Shown here piece by piece: positions 12,847 to 25,589 of a stretch of 64,000 nucleotides of DNA. The stretch covers positions 27,251,666-27,315,665 of the forward strand of contig OX485807.1 of NCBI GenBank assembly GCA_950295325.1. Direction: 5' to 3'. Source of the stretch: Polytrichum commune (lineage: Eukaryota; Streptophyta; Polytrichopsida; Polytrichales; Polytrichaceae). The notes beneath the pieces were generated by a model that saw only the letters and a program-made list of their open reading frames with translations, was not told the DNA's origin and did not search any database. Both the position numbers and the translations under genes were made by a program. Every line of letters starts with the position of its first letter. Within the stretch, counting starts at the first letter, position 1.

Positions 12847-13014
12847 TTAATTAGTGTGGATTATCATTTGGAGTTACGTGTTGCTATAACCCTTTACAGA
12901 CATGATCTTCTTCTACCAACTAAATTTAAAAAATTGGGTAAAAAATGATACTCTCAAAAAAAAAGTTATACCAACATGTAACTCCGAATGGTAACCCACG
13001 CAAATTAGACAAAA
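12847..13014. mobile_element. MITE family H, copy 1
   Basis: The left arm includes CATTTGGAGTTACGTGTTGC and the right arm the inverted form CAACATGTAACTCCGAATGG, giving terminal inverted repeats of about 40 bp around a short AT-rich centre. Two further copies (51184-51384 and 58620-58810) have the same arms. Non-coding. Confidence 0.75.
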
Positions 13015-13164
13015 CAATGTAGTGACAAGGAGACCCTGGACTCACACACCACACCAAATCAAAATCGTTAAGAACATCTTGATAACCCACATCTGGAGCC
13101 TTGTCTAAATCCTTCACTTGAGGTATGTTGCCAACTTGCCATGCTTATCTCCCATGCTTTGGGG

Positions 13165-13760
13165 ACGGTGTCCGGGAAGATCTTTGGGCACATCAATCAA
13201 GATCCTAGTGTTTCCGAGACCAAACGGTTGACATCTTTCGGTTTTTCTTTAATTAAAATAAAAGAATATTCTCTTAATTACTCTCAATGGATCGGTAATT
13301 TTCCTAAAGTCTTCAAGTTCAAGTGGTTCATTTTTAACTAGTGGTCAAGTATCCCCATTCATTGTCTGGGTACTTGTATGCTTGTAGTGTTTTGAGATTC
13401 TTATTTAGAGTAGAGGCATTCATAACTAATCACTTAAGGGATTTTGCGCCAAATCTAAAGAAGTATAAGGTGGTGTCCAACTTTTCCATGTAGGAGGATA
13501 GAAATCAAGAGGATTGTCAAAAAGAATTTAGTAATTTTGTTCTTCAAATTGAGAATAATATGAATTTTTGAAACAAAAAGTTGACCAGAACATATTACCA
13601 ATGTCTAAAGTCTACCATAACTGCTTAGTCCTCCTGACTTTAGCACTCAGAACTAGGACATGTGTCATGGCACTATTGGTTTTGGCCTTATCGAAATTCA
13701 ATCCCAACCTGGTCTAAATTTTGGCACCCTATAGATTGCTGATGGATTCCTGATCGGGAA
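13165..13760 (+). mobile_element. composite repeat, families B and F (plus orientation)
   Basis: The left 180 bp are family B (GAAGATCTTTGGGCAC; GATCCTAGTGTTTCC). The right part, from about 13440 (CCAAATCTAAAGAAGTATAA) through CATGTGTCATGGCA at about 13660, is family F. The same two blocks occur in the same relative order, inverted, at 25590-26145. They are therefore probably one element of about 600 bp. No ORF is shared between the copies. The right end of F also recurs near 23580-23640. Confidence 0.65.
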
Positions 13761-13879
13761 TAGGCGCCTTTACTATAGTCTCTCCACTTACAAGCTCTCA
13801 AGGGAATTACGTTGGGGAGCCTTGAGGGGTTGATCACACCAGCCATTTCTGGCACCATCTCTTAGCATCTTTGACTACC

Positions 13880-16080
13880 AATGTTCCTGATTGAAGTCTT
13901 CAATGCCCTTCAAATGTGATTTGGCCCTTCAAAATATATCTAATTCAAAACAACCTTTCAAAACACAACCCCAAATTGAAAATGAAGATGTCACTTGAAG
14001 TCCTCAATATAATATGCCCATCAAGCATTGTTCATACAAAAATTAATCAATCAAATTTCATTCGTCCCTGGAGAGCGGAGACTCAAGAGCCGAGAGTCCC
14101 TCCCTTTGCGTCCTCGCTACCACCTCCATCCTTGAATTTGTAATCTCTTAGACTCCCCTCAGATGCCCCTTTCCTCCAAATCCGCCATTGTTTTCATCTC
14201 CATCACCACACACCTCAACACCTCGAAATACATTAGATCGATTTGTTTTGGTTGTCATTCGGACACACCACATCGATGGCTTCCGATCCAATCTACTTCA
14301 CACTAGTAGGGGATGGATGGGCAAGCATGCATGTAGCCATGGGGGCGGGGGTGGATTGCCACGAGCCTGAATGCTCAGCTGCTAATGCAAGGACTGAAAT
14401 CAGGAATTAGATCCAAGAGTTTCTGAATTCAAGGCTCTGTTGTTTCAGGTGGAATCTAGAACTAGGTTCAAATGGGTAGTTGTATTACTAGTTGTTGAGT
14501 ATGCTTTGTTAGTTTTGGGATGGAGTTTCGGAGATCAACCTATAATTATTTGGGGTGAAGAGGAATGTGGTGGAGTAGCAGCAACAACGACAACATGGGA
14601 GGACTAGTGGTTGCAAAAATGCTCGTAAGAATGATTTCTTTATCGTGTAATCATACCAAACGCTATTTATTTGATGTGGATCATCGTTCGTGGGCATTTG
14701 TGATGATGATGATGATAATTGTAGAAAAATCACTATGCTTTTGTTGAATTATGATGTTAGGGCCCTAGTGACGAGATGTGACACACAAGAATGTTCCAAG
14801 GTTATTGTAAACATGCTTCGACGATGGTTATAGGGGCTAGGGGGTCTCGATTCATTTAAGTCACCATGTTAAAGGATTTTGTAGTATCAGAGCTTGAGAG
14901 AATGTTGAACATGCAAAGGTAGAACTGACTATGAGACGTTATTCAATGAGGCCATGCTTTTTAGCCCGAAGCACTATCCCGTAGATGAATTGGACAGAGG
15001 AACATTAACCGAGCAATGGCTGAACCGGTTGATGACACATTTCCGTTAGAGCAATGACCTTGTTAATCAATGCAATGAATTTGTGGAGATACAATCTTTT
15101 GTTTGTGAACACCGAGGTATGCACAAAGTTTGGGTTTTTGGTGGCAATGACTGGGAGTTCATGATTAATTGACCAACTCAAGTGTCGCTATGGCAAACCA
15201 TACTCGTGATCCCAACTAGCACTCATGTGTTGTGAGCGTGGTTTTTCGAAACACGGTTGGGTTAAGAGTAAAAGGAGAACTAGACTCAACCTTGACACAC
15301 TAGATGCTTTAATGAGGGTTAGTCTAAATCGGTTCGGAGTTGAATTCATGGACTGGGATGGCATTTTTGAATCTTAAAAAACCACAAGAACCAACAAACG
15401 TGTAGGGCATTGTCACTACAAGCAGTGGAATTAGATGGTTGATTCTTAATTCTTCACATTATATTGTAAGCGTGTACCCTATAATTCATGCACAAGTTCA
15501 ACACGGGTTTTGTATTTCATCTTCACACTCTTGGATTGATGTCTTGGATTTGAACGAACCCTTCAATTGAGAGGTTGATATTTGAAAGCCCTTCAAAATG
15601 AAACTCATACGAAGGCTTCAATCTTGAACATTACCAGCTACAACAGTATGAAAAGTGGTGGGCCAACATCTATTTCTCAACATAATCTCCAACACTTTCA
15701 TAGCCAGACGTGGATGGAAAGTGTCTGGCTGTGAAAGTTTGGTGTGATCGGGGCATGACTCCGTCAACGGCGGAGACATGCCCATTGTGTTGAGAAGCCC
15801 CTTCCCTATAACCACACCCAGCTGCTTACCTCAAATAACATATTGTTAGCTACTAGGAGGCCGGGAATTAAGTTAGAGGGAAGAGCCAAATCGAGAGTGC
15901 CAAACCCGAGGAGGAGTAGGCTTACGGTAAACCAAGCCTTCGGCGCATCACACGCCACCCGAGATTTTATGGGTGGCCAAGGCAAGGCCAAAAAAAAAGT
16001 TAGAGAGAGAGAGGAAGCAAGTAAGTTAGCAATAGTAGAGACAAATTAAAGTTTGGCACCATTTGCACGGTTTCCAAAAC
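13880..16080. other. no recognisable gene
   Basis: No supported coding region, and no clear copy of the repeat families defined elsewhere in the window. Confidence 0.45.
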
Positions 16081-16087
16081 GGAGAAG

Positions 16088-16345
16088 GGGGGGGGGGGGT
16101 AGAAGACAAGGAAGTTAGTCCGGACACCCCCCACGGATAGGCTAGTCTAGATATGTACGAAGGGGGGGGGGTGCCACTAACTTAACCCCCCCCCCCCCTC
16201 CCCTTGGGGAATAGGTGAGGGCCTAACTTAAAGTGCCCCACTTCAAGCTTGCCCCCTTCCACTCACCTCGCGCCATGTCATCTCACCCCCCCCACACACA
16301 CACAAACACACAACCCGAGGTGGACACCCCTCATCATGACGCATC
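16088..16345. repeat. cluster of G and C homopolymer tracts
   Basis: Runs of G (about 16088-16099 and 16162-16171) and C (about 16187-16198), CA-rich dinucleotide stretches near 16293-16312 and a CCCCCCC run at about 16287 are packed into 260 bp. Such tracts also occur at 22274-22290 and 62787-62799. Low-complexity sequence. Confidence 0.85.
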
Positions 16346-16500
16346 CCCCCCGCCGCGGCGCACACACACCAAATGCACGTAAGTTACTATGCATGCACAT
16401 ACATGTTATAGGTGTGTAATGTACTTGTGTACCCGTCACATACTTTGGGCTTGGGACTCGTGGGATTTGGGCGAACCAACTCATACATTCGTTGGCTGTC

Positions 16501-16895
16501 TAAGGTAGCGGTGCCAATTTCCGTTCAAATTTCAGATGTGCCTAGTTGGGATCCTGAAACTATTTTTTTTTTATAAATTTTGAGCGCTCCGCAAAGTTGG
16601 TGCAAGAGAAACTATGAAAAAATCAAAATTTTCCAGCATGTCTATGATTTCCTACAATTTTTGCAAGGAAACCTTGTAGAGTGACCAACACTCGCACATA
16701 GGGTACGTGGTATATCCACAGGCTGGATTTCTAAAACTGACCGCTGGCAGCCAATGAAATGTTGGCAGCGTTATGAACGGTAAAAGCACCTTGATAGGTG
16801 TTTTTGTAAACCCAGGTAAAAAAGCACCTAGATAGGTGCTTCCGATCCTAGGGGTCGACTTTAGGACCTGCACGGAAATTGGCACCCCTACCTTA
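16501..16895. mobile_element. MITE with 24-bp terminal inverted repeats
   Basis: Positions 16501-16524 (TAAGGTAGCGGTGCCAATTT and four more bases) and 16872-16895 are inverted copies with a single mismatch in 24. The ends carry TA or TAA, compatible with a TA target duplication. The interior has a second small hairpin (AAGCACCTNGATAGGTG blocks near 16790-16840). No coding capacity and no other copy in the window. Confidence 0.8.
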
Positions 16896-16949
16896 AACCC
16901 TTGCCTCCAAGGAACCAGTTTACGAGTTGGTTCACCCCAGCCGACTTGT

Positions 16950-17430
16950 GGTGTCTACATAAACTCGTCCATTGCAATAGTGAGAAACGTAGCGAAGTGT
17001 ATTGTAATATGTGAAGGTTTGTTTTAAGACAACTCGACTCCGGAACAGGAAGTCAGAGACCCGGATTAGTCGAGTGGTGTCGAATTGGAATGAGTTTGTC
17101 CTCAATCTTGTAGCCCCTTTTATCCACAATGGATGCGTTTATGCAAACGCCACAAATCCCGAGCCTGTACATGTCATGCTTTGGCCGGGGATTCGTTGTG
17201 TCTACCTAAACTCGTCCATCAAGAGGGTGAAAAATGTAGTGAGCTCTTTGTAGTCTGGACATGGTCATTTCTAGATATATGGTTGGACTCCAAAGTCAAC
17301 ATCGAAGGTTTCAAATGAGTACGGTGGGATGTTATTGGAACAAGTGTGTCCTCAACCCATAAAGGATTTGTTTTCACTAGAGGCTCTTCACCCATGATGG
17401 ATGAGTTTACACATACATATCGAGGCATGT
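16950..17430 (+). repeat. tandem duplication, about 250-bp units, diverged
   Basis: GTGTCTACATAAACTCGTCC near 16951 recurs as GTGTCTACCTAAACTCGTCC near 17199. Later blocks (GTCCTCAA; ATGGATG.GTTTA) recur in the same order. The copies are strongly diverged. Open frames on both strands across this block are not conserved between units. Confidence 0.6.
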
Positions 17431-19680
17431 ACTATACCTATCGTCTTTGAAATTGGTTTTCATATTTAAAGTTCATGTAAAGTTCTCTTTCATTTTAAGT
17501 TTGGGGTTGTCGTACTAAATGTTTATTTTTTTCCAAGCACAATTGTAAATTAGGTGAGAATATGCCACAAAGTGAATCATAAATTACTATGTGTGGTTTG
17601 AACATGCTATAGTCTCGAGATTTGGGGAAGTAGGGATAAGAAATAGTATAGCATATGAACTTTGATATTGCACATGTGCTCTAAAACTATATATGGCTAG
17701 GAACTTCTAGTAAGAGGGGAGAGTTTATAAGTTTTTACCTAATGTCAAAACCTTGTTCGAACTCTTGTCTCTTTAGTATGGAGGAATTGAGTTTCAAGTT
17801 GGACTTTCACATGTAGTAGGCTACGAGGGATCCATAGTTGCTAGGCTCTTGAATGTTATTGGAGTATTTAACATATATAGATCCAAGGTGTTTGACAATC
17901 TTATAATCAACCTCGGAATTTCAATTCAATTGTGGTTTGTTCCAGAAGCCCCTACAAGAGAGATTCTTTGGCCTTGATTGCAACTTCTCTTTGTGTGTTC
18001 ATGAACTATTAAAGTTGCATTTTAGACTACGGTCTTTGTGTTGATGAGTTGATCATGAGATTCATGAGTGTTTTAATTATAAAACTGGTCATATTGCACG
18101 AGGGACGAATATTTTGTAAGCTGAGAGGAGGGGTAATGCAAGTGTTTGTTTAATGTTGCAACTCTGGGAAATTATGATTCAAGCAATAGACATTACATAT
18201 TAAGGTCAAGGAACATTGGACCACCTTGTGGTTTGTGCTTGGAATGTTAGTAGCCACGTTTTGAGCCATTCAATTGTGACTAGAAGTGCGAAGGAACAAA
18301 ATTTTACTTACTTTCTTGCCAATTGCATGATTAGGATGGATCATATATAAGGGTTATGAAATTGTGAAGAATGTTACTTGAGCACTATTTGATTGAAGAA
18401 TTAGATCATATGTTTGAAGGTGTAGGTTATTGTCTCGTTGACTTCGTGATCGATGACTTTCACTCATAAATGTAGTGCAATCGAATGATAGGTTGCATAG
18501 TTGTCAATTTGAAACTCGAAGAGGTCATGGACTTCCATAACCAACAACTTTTTGGGTTTCCTAGCTACATTTCTAACTTTGACAAGCTGGAAGTTGAAAG
18601 AGCAGCTTTGCAAGACCATTGTTTGTGAAGGGTAAAGTGATCTCTCGCGAAAGGAGATCTGACCCTTGGGTGTTGAACACTAGTAAGTGTGAAATACAAT
18701 GTCCGTATGTGATAGTTACCTTGATGCATGCTAACGACAAATTTGTGTTGTTTTAGTTATGATGGTCCACACAAGGAGACAACATCGTTGAATTGTTGCA
18801 GAGCATATAATTTTTAAAAAAAAAAACTAACATGTATTCATAGAATGAGCTGATGTGTTGAAATTCAAAAAGGGGTATAAATAAACCAAGACTACGGTCC
18901 CTTAGCTTGAATAATGGTTTGGAATGGACACTTGCAGTTGTGATAGAATATGAGGTAAAGACAATTGTTTGATAGAGTAATCAAGTTAAGAATAAATCAA
19001 AGAAGACTAGATACCTTGCAAGGGTGCATGTACCGCCAATTCAAATTATACCAAAAATGCTAATTAATACGGGACTATTGACCACACTAAAGTGTCATTG
19101 GCTTTGGTAAATAAACAAAAAATGGGATATTCCATGCAAGACTATTCACAATGGTTGTGCTTATTGACAAGGTCCAAGTAAAATCAACTCAATGCCAAAC
19201 TATTGCACGGATAACTAGTGTGAGATTGAGAGACTATCACCAATGCATGTGCGGTGAATGAGAGGCTTCCAAACCCCTATTATGGAAAGTGTATGAAATA
19301 TCTCCCAAAATTCTAAATGACTTGAAGTAAAACTGAAATCATCCTAATAAAACATATCTGAGACACCTAGATAATATAAACATCGTCATTTAAGTATTCC
19401 ATGAGTGTTCCCTTGATTTTTTCATAAAAAATCCCCAGTCCAAAACCTAAACTACAAGGGTGTAAACTATTTTTTATTCTAGGTTTTAAAACATTTATTA
19501 TATTACATTTCTTGTTTCATTCAAGCCTTTGGGACGTGGGATACCACACACAAAACAAAACAAAACAAAACAAAACAAGATAAAAAAAAATTAAAAAAAT
19601 AACTTCATTTAAACTCAGGCACTGAAGCTGCAAAATCTACTTGAAAAGCCTGGTGAATACTGGCTCGTGCGGCAGACAAC
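17431..19680. other. no recognisable gene
   Basis: AT-rich sequence dense in stop codons, with no repeats that I could match elsewhere. A (CAAAA)n run lies at about 19552-19578. Confidence 0.5.
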
Positions 19681-19710
19681 ATCCAATAAGAACCTCAATC
19701 ACCGGTGGCA

Positions 19711-20723
19711 TTAAGGGCCCGTTCACATGGGTCCCAAGCTATGCTTGGGAAAAACCGGTGGTTAGTTGCATATGAACCGGTGGAGTTTGAGGAATAACCG
19801 GTTGAAGTTGGAGGCTTCCGGAGGATTACCGACCGTTTTAGAGGAATCTAGGGAAGAATATACCACCTCCAATGAATGAAAGCCCAACCGGAAGATGTCA
19901 ACATGTAACCGGCTGGATGTAGAATCACTAGGATCTTGACCGACTATGCCCAAAAACTTCTTGGGCACTGGTCCCAAGTCCTAACTCCCAAGTAACTTGA
20001 GGTCAATCCTCAAGGTGATCACACCCCCTTATCTTTCATAACCACGTGTGATAAAAGTTTGCTACCCTGTATTATATGACATAAATTAATTTTCAAAAAA
20101 TTATGATTTTTTTTTCTACATAAACATAACCATTGATAATATTTATTTTTTGAAATTTTTAGTCATCTTCATTTTTGTAGTAATTGTTTTAGTTCAATTC
20201 TGTCTCATTCTAGTTAGAAACGATACGTTTCTAACAAAAATCATCAAATTCGGTCACTTTTTTTAATTATGTAATAGATACAATGTATATCTACTCATGA
20301 AAAAAAATTGATAGAACTTTGACTCATTTTGGTGATGCTTTATGTAAAAAAATGTATTTTTAATTTTTTATCGCACGTGGTGTTCAACTTGACAATGGAG
20401 TGCACCCCCCTGGGGGTCAATCCATGCAATCTCAGTTGTTAAGAGCATGGAAGTTGGGACTTACCACTTCACACAAGATCCCAAGTCCTGAGTCCCCAAG
20501 TATGACATGGATGCCCACATGGCAACACTTTTTCGAGATTAGGCTTGGGACTTGTGTTGAGAGTTGGGTCGAGTTAAAAGCTAGACCCAATTCTTCAACA
20601 CGAGTCCCGCAAACATGTTTGAGTAAAATAAACAAGAGCCAACTTTAATGATAATTAACCATATTTTAATGATTTTTGGAGGCTCAAAAGTTGGGACTTG
20701 GGACCCCATGTGAACTTGCCCTG
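19711..20723. mobile_element. about 1-kb inverted-repeat element containing nested repeats
   Basis: The left end (19714: GGGCCCGTTCACATGGGTCC) and right end (inverted: GACCCCATGTGAACTTGCCC, ending about 20720) form terminal inverted repeats of about 25 bp. The left flank is TTA and the right TGA, so a three-base target duplication is imperfect. Inside are a family B repeat (about 19762-19977) and a complete family A MITE (20010-20414). The GGGCC-type ends resemble PIF/Harbinger elements. No transposase. Confidence 0.6.
20010..20414 (+). mobile_element. MITE family A, copy 2, with 9-bp target duplication
   Basis: GGTCAATCC at 20001-20009 is repeated exactly at 20415-20423, immediately outside the element. 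A 9-bp target duplication is characteristic of Mutator-like (MULE) transposition. The 405-bp interior aligns along its length with the reverse complement of 9755-10178. It is AT-rich and non-coding. Confidence 0.8.
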
Positions 20724-22660
20724 AGTCCCATCCTCCAAAGTGTTAGTTAACTTGTCCTAGTAAAGCCTATGGTTGTTATTCGGTTCGTCTTCCATGTTCT
20801 CCAACTTCTACCAATTACATAGATTCACACAACGAAACTTGTGTCGCGATGGCAAACCTATGATGAAACACAAACAAAAATCTTATTGAATATCGAACCT
20901 CCCCTAATTTAATTATGATTGTCAGGAGTGCATGTTTGTTGATTTCTTAATTGAACATATAGGTCCTCCCAACGAAAGTTCACTGGCGTAGTTAATAAAA
21001 TTTGAAGGCACAATCCAATCTCTTTTTCACATGTGTCTTTATGGTGTTTGTTCTTTGATCCTTAATGAAACCTCACACCAATCAAATCTAGGTGTTTAGT
21101 AAGAAAAGCAACCGAATAACACCTCACATCACTTAAGGTCTCTACCCACTTGACCCTAACTAAAACCTCCCCTCTTTGCAAAAAAAAAATTGAACCGTTT
21201 ATTCGTAATCTAAGTTCACACATCGGATTGAATGAATGAATTCCCAAACCTCAAAAATTTAAGAAGTTTAATGGCTCTTCCCACATGTTGTGGTTTTTTG
21301 TCCCAAAGAGATTGCCACATCTTCAAAACTTGTGTGGTTTTTTGTGCACATTCTCACATGGTATTATCTAAAACTCCATCCACTAAAGTAGACGTGCCTA
21401 ATTTGGTTACTTATCTTGATCAAACACCATTATTCGAGTGGCATGTAGTTCGGTGTGATTCCAAGAGCTAACACCAAAAAATATATGCCCAAAATATATT
21501 GGATTGCATGCTCAAAATATGGTAACCATTCTAGGTTCAATAGTCAACGTAATTTGGGGGGGGGGGAACCTATATGACCATTAAATGACTATGAGAATGT
21601 TCACTTTCATAATGATTAAGGTATTCATATGAGCTTTCAAAATTATGAGGAAAGTGGTTGTGGCCTTATTCTAGATTTGCTAACCATCTCGTATTCTTTG
21701 TCTATTTCTCATCATAGGAGAAGTGGCTTATCATAATAAGTAACCATTTAACACCCATTTGCCTTCACTCTACCTTACATAACCTTGCCAAGGAATTGTT
21801 GCACAATTTGCCATTGAATTAACCATTGTGCGTTCTATTCCAACATAACAATAATCTTGATACCTATATATGAGTGGTAGGTGGTTAGTTGTGGATCTAA
21901 AAACATACAACAGAAGTGCATGTGTTGTTGAAAAGAAACCATCTATGTGGACCCCCCCCTCCAATTATGTATATATTGAGCCTATAATAGTTAACAATAT
22001 TTGAAAATTTAATCCAATCTCTTTTAAACACATATCTTTGTGATGTCTGTTTCTAGATCCACACCTAACCACACCACCACTCAATTATAAGTTGTCAAAT
22101 AAGATCATTAACCAAATAAAGTCCGTTTATCTCCCATTTACCCTAGGTGCAATCATGGGCCATCAATGTTAGTAAACAACATGGTTAGGCAACTTTATAT
22201 GAAACTTCAAGTATTACGGCGTCGGCCAATGGGTGTCAAGGGTAGTGGCTAAGGTACTACTACATAAAACCTTGGGGGGGGGGGGGGGGGCATGTAACTA
22301 TAGGTCCGGCATTTGCTTGAGCTAAAACCAAGTATTAAATGTTGACACATGGACGTCCACCTAGGATCAACAAGCATTGTTGGTAGTAGGTTGGGGTACA
22401 AAGTAACTATAACTCTCCTTTTGGTTTAAAAACCTCTATTTATCATCAATTGGAGAAGGGCATGTAGTCAGGTTGCAATTCTTGTACATGGCTTGATATT
22501 CCCACCATCCTATTCATACCACATGTCAACCATGCAATGGTTGAGACCACTTCAATACCACATGGAAACTACATTCCCGCATCAAGAAATGGTGACAAAG
22601 GGACCGTCCTCTACTTCCAATGAACATCACACTCGTCCTTGAAGGAGTACTAAAAGCATA
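20724..22660. repeat. non-coding, with family D repeats
   Basis: Family D copies lie at 21005-21110 and 22000-22085. A G homopolymer of 17 bases is at 22274-22290 and a G run is near 21560. I see no gene in the rest. Confidence 0.5.
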
Positions 22661-22664
22661 TATT

Positions 22665-22797
22665 TCCTTGGCATTTGACCTATGCCATTGGAAACTTGTC
22701 CTACGTGACTAGAAAACTTGCAAATCTAGTACATTTGTAGATTTGCATTGTTCTTTCATTGACATATGACGATTGCATAGGACTTATGTACTCATAG
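22665..22797. mobile_element. hairpin element (family K)
   Basis: Inverted arms built from TTGACCTATG.CATTGG at the left and GACATATGACGATTGCATAG at the right flank a small internal palindrome (CAAATCTA...TAGATTTG). It matches the layout of 23343-23492. Non-coding. Confidence 0.5.
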
Positions 22798-23342
22798 TGG
22801 AGGGAGACTAGTTGATTATAAGTCAGGCTGGGTGATTTGTAAACCAAAGAAAAACTTAAGGTGTAAGGTGGTACTACGTGGCCTTAGTATCATGGTCGGC
22901 ATTTCCAACTCCACAAATAATGTTAGTTGTTGGATTGGATTGGGAATTGTGTCATTCAATTAGCAATTGCAAATCACGAACATTGTCATTTTGAATTAGA
23001 TATTCAAAGTTAGGATTGTAAGTTTTGAAAGCAACCCAATTGAAGACTCTTACTTTAGTATTGATGTTCATATTATAGTGCCTCTCAATTGTACCAAGTA
23101 TTGGACCTATAATAGGTACATTGATATGTGCAATTAGGTTAACCCATGCTAGTTTATTATCACAACAACAAAATACATGATAATTTTTTTTAATGATGGT
23201 TTCTATAGGGATGAATAAACAAATTCTTTTGTGATCCGGTTTTGACCCAAGGTACTTTGCATGGGTCAAGAGTAACTTATGCGTGAAGTCAATCTAATCG
23301 CACTTATCAACATAGTATCTATATTCCACGCAATCACTACAA

Positions 23343-23492
23343 GCATATGAGTATTGGGCAACTATCTTGGATCCCAAAAAAATTGTCCTACGTCACTAGA
23401 AGATATGCAAATGACCTATGATAGTGGTAGATTTATAGTGTTCTTCCAAGGACGCAAAGCGATTGCCTAGGACTCATATGTTGGTAGTGTAT
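23343..23492. mobile_element. hairpin element (family K)
   Basis: The left arm contains CATATGAGTATTGGGCAACT and the right arm GATTGCCTAGGACTCATATG, which are inverted copies with a few mismatches. The central CCTACGTCACTAGAAGATATG block is shared with 22665-22797. Probably a foldback MITE. Confidence 0.6.
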
Positions 23493-23579
23493 CCGATCTC
23501 ATCATAACACATGTTTTTTTGGTGTCCATGCCATGCACCACTTGACAAAATTTGACGTCCAAATAAGTAGTGTTGAACC

Positions 23580-25585
23580 AACCATTCTCGATCAGGGCCC
23601 CATAGGGAATCTATAGGGTGCCATAATTTTGATTAGGTTGGAACTTGTTTTGGTAATTCATTTTAGTGGGTGATTAAAATAAGGTTCCATGTTTCGTGGG
23701 TTCTTGTAAGCTCAATTTTTTGGCCATAGCCTAGCTTGCAAGCTAAATCTCATAAATTAGTAAGGATGAGTAGGCAATAGGTAGTTAGGACTTCGACCTG
23801 AGTGGAACCAGGGGGCTATTGCCGCTCAAAGATGGTTGTCGTAACCGCCTTCTCTTCCCCTCTGATAAGGAGGAGGTCTGGCATAGGAAAGACATGCTAT
23901 TATCAATTTGCAAAAATCCAACATAGTCTCGATAGTAGCGTTAGCGTTAGCAATAGTCTTAGAAGGCATGAGATTCAGTGATTGAGTCAGGCCTTAGTCA
24001 TATCCCATAGCGTGAGGCTTGAAGGGATTAGCAATAGACTGAGAGTTGAGTGATTCAAACTCATGAATGTCTTTTGAAAATACGATGAATAAGATTGGAA
24101 GTTGTATGAGCAATTGTCATTGTTATGTCTGAAGAAGAAGTAAGTTGTGATATTATATGTCTATGTGTGAAATATGGAATATATGAAAGACAAGATTGTC
24201 AGTGTCGACATAGATAAGGGCAAGAAGTCTTGTATTGTATCAATGATTGAGCTTGGTAAAATTTGAGCGAGCGAGCGTTGAAGAGAAAGAGAGACTTACT
24301 TTGGCCATTTTTTGGAAACTTATAAAAGTCTTAGAAACAATTTAAAGAGGGAAACTTCGGTAATTAAAGGTTGCGTCATAATGAGAAAATGTGTGAGGCA
24401 ATAGTCTGAGAGAGGCCAAAGAGTGATGAAACATCGATTTCAAGAGGGAACTTGATAGAGGCTAAGAGTTTGTTGAAAAGAAGGCAAGATAGGAGTATGT
24501 CATAATTAAAGAAGCAAGAGAGGTAATAAGGTTAGCATGAAATACTTAGCCTAAGAAAGATAAGTGCATGCGATTAGTCGAGCGAAGAAAGATAAGAGCA
24601 ATAATCTTGAGGGAGTAATTGAAAGAACAATGAGAGGTGATCAATAGCCAAGTAAGAAGGCAATGGGCCGCTAAGAGTAGGAGAGAGTCAGAGAGATCTT
24701 GAGAGGCCATAGCCAAGACAAATGTCTCAACCCCATAAGATATTTAGTCGAATAGGGCAATAGTTTTTTTTTTTACAGAGAGGAGGGTTGATCGTTCGTG
24801 TGCATGATATGGAAGGATTAAAGGCTAGCTATAGGCTGCGAGGACAATGCATCCAAAAGAAGGAGAAATTACCCTACTGGAGTTAGACTTTACCAAATAC
24901 AAGTTATTTTTAGATCACAACATACTAAAGCTTTAAGTAAAGGATTTAGCCTAGCTATCGATGTATTGATTTCTTATTAACTTGTGGGTGATTGCTTGAG
25001 ACAAGTCGCCATATTCATGATGATAAAGGTGGTGACTACGGATATTTGAAGACAAATATGGTGATTTGTAAGTTGTTAACAAAAACTTAAATTAAGAACA
25101 TTGCAAGTTCAATTCATGGCATTTTCAAGACTACGCAGTTACTCAAAAGACATTACCATGGACTTTGTCCCGATAAATTGCCACTGGCAACTTGCCAAGC
25201 TATTGAGCTCACAACTAAAATGAGTCAGTCCATTAAAAGTGATAAACACCCACAAGAATGTAGGACTAAATCACTCACAACGGAGTAAGCATCAACAAAC
25301 CGTAAAGAGTGAACGAACTTAATGAGAAAGGGAGTAAAAGAGTGAGAAAAGTCATAAAATACTATTAGATACCTTAATCCAATGTGACATTAACCCTTAT
25401 AGACACTAGCTCAGTCTTCCATGTGACCTAGTTCCCTTGGTTGTTTTTCTTTGGAGTATTTGAGTGATAGCAAAAAACTAACTACAGTTTCTAAGGGTTA
25501 GTTTCTATGTAGGGTACTCACTGACCACATTCTAGTGGAAATGTAGATGCCACCAGGTAGAATCTACATTTCCACTAGAATTTGG
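23580..25585. other. purine-rich non-coding tract
   Basis: Between about 23900 and 24900 the plus strand is dominated by A and G (many GAGAG, AAGAAAG and AGTCTGAGAGAGG words) with frequent stops in every frame. The first 60 bases match the end of family F (13700-13760, inverted). A pair of 20-25-base inverted blocks (TCTAGTGGAAATGTAGAT and ATCTACATTTCCACTAGA, 25532-25580) forms a perfect hairpin. Confidence 0.5.
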
Positions 25586-25589
25586 AAAC

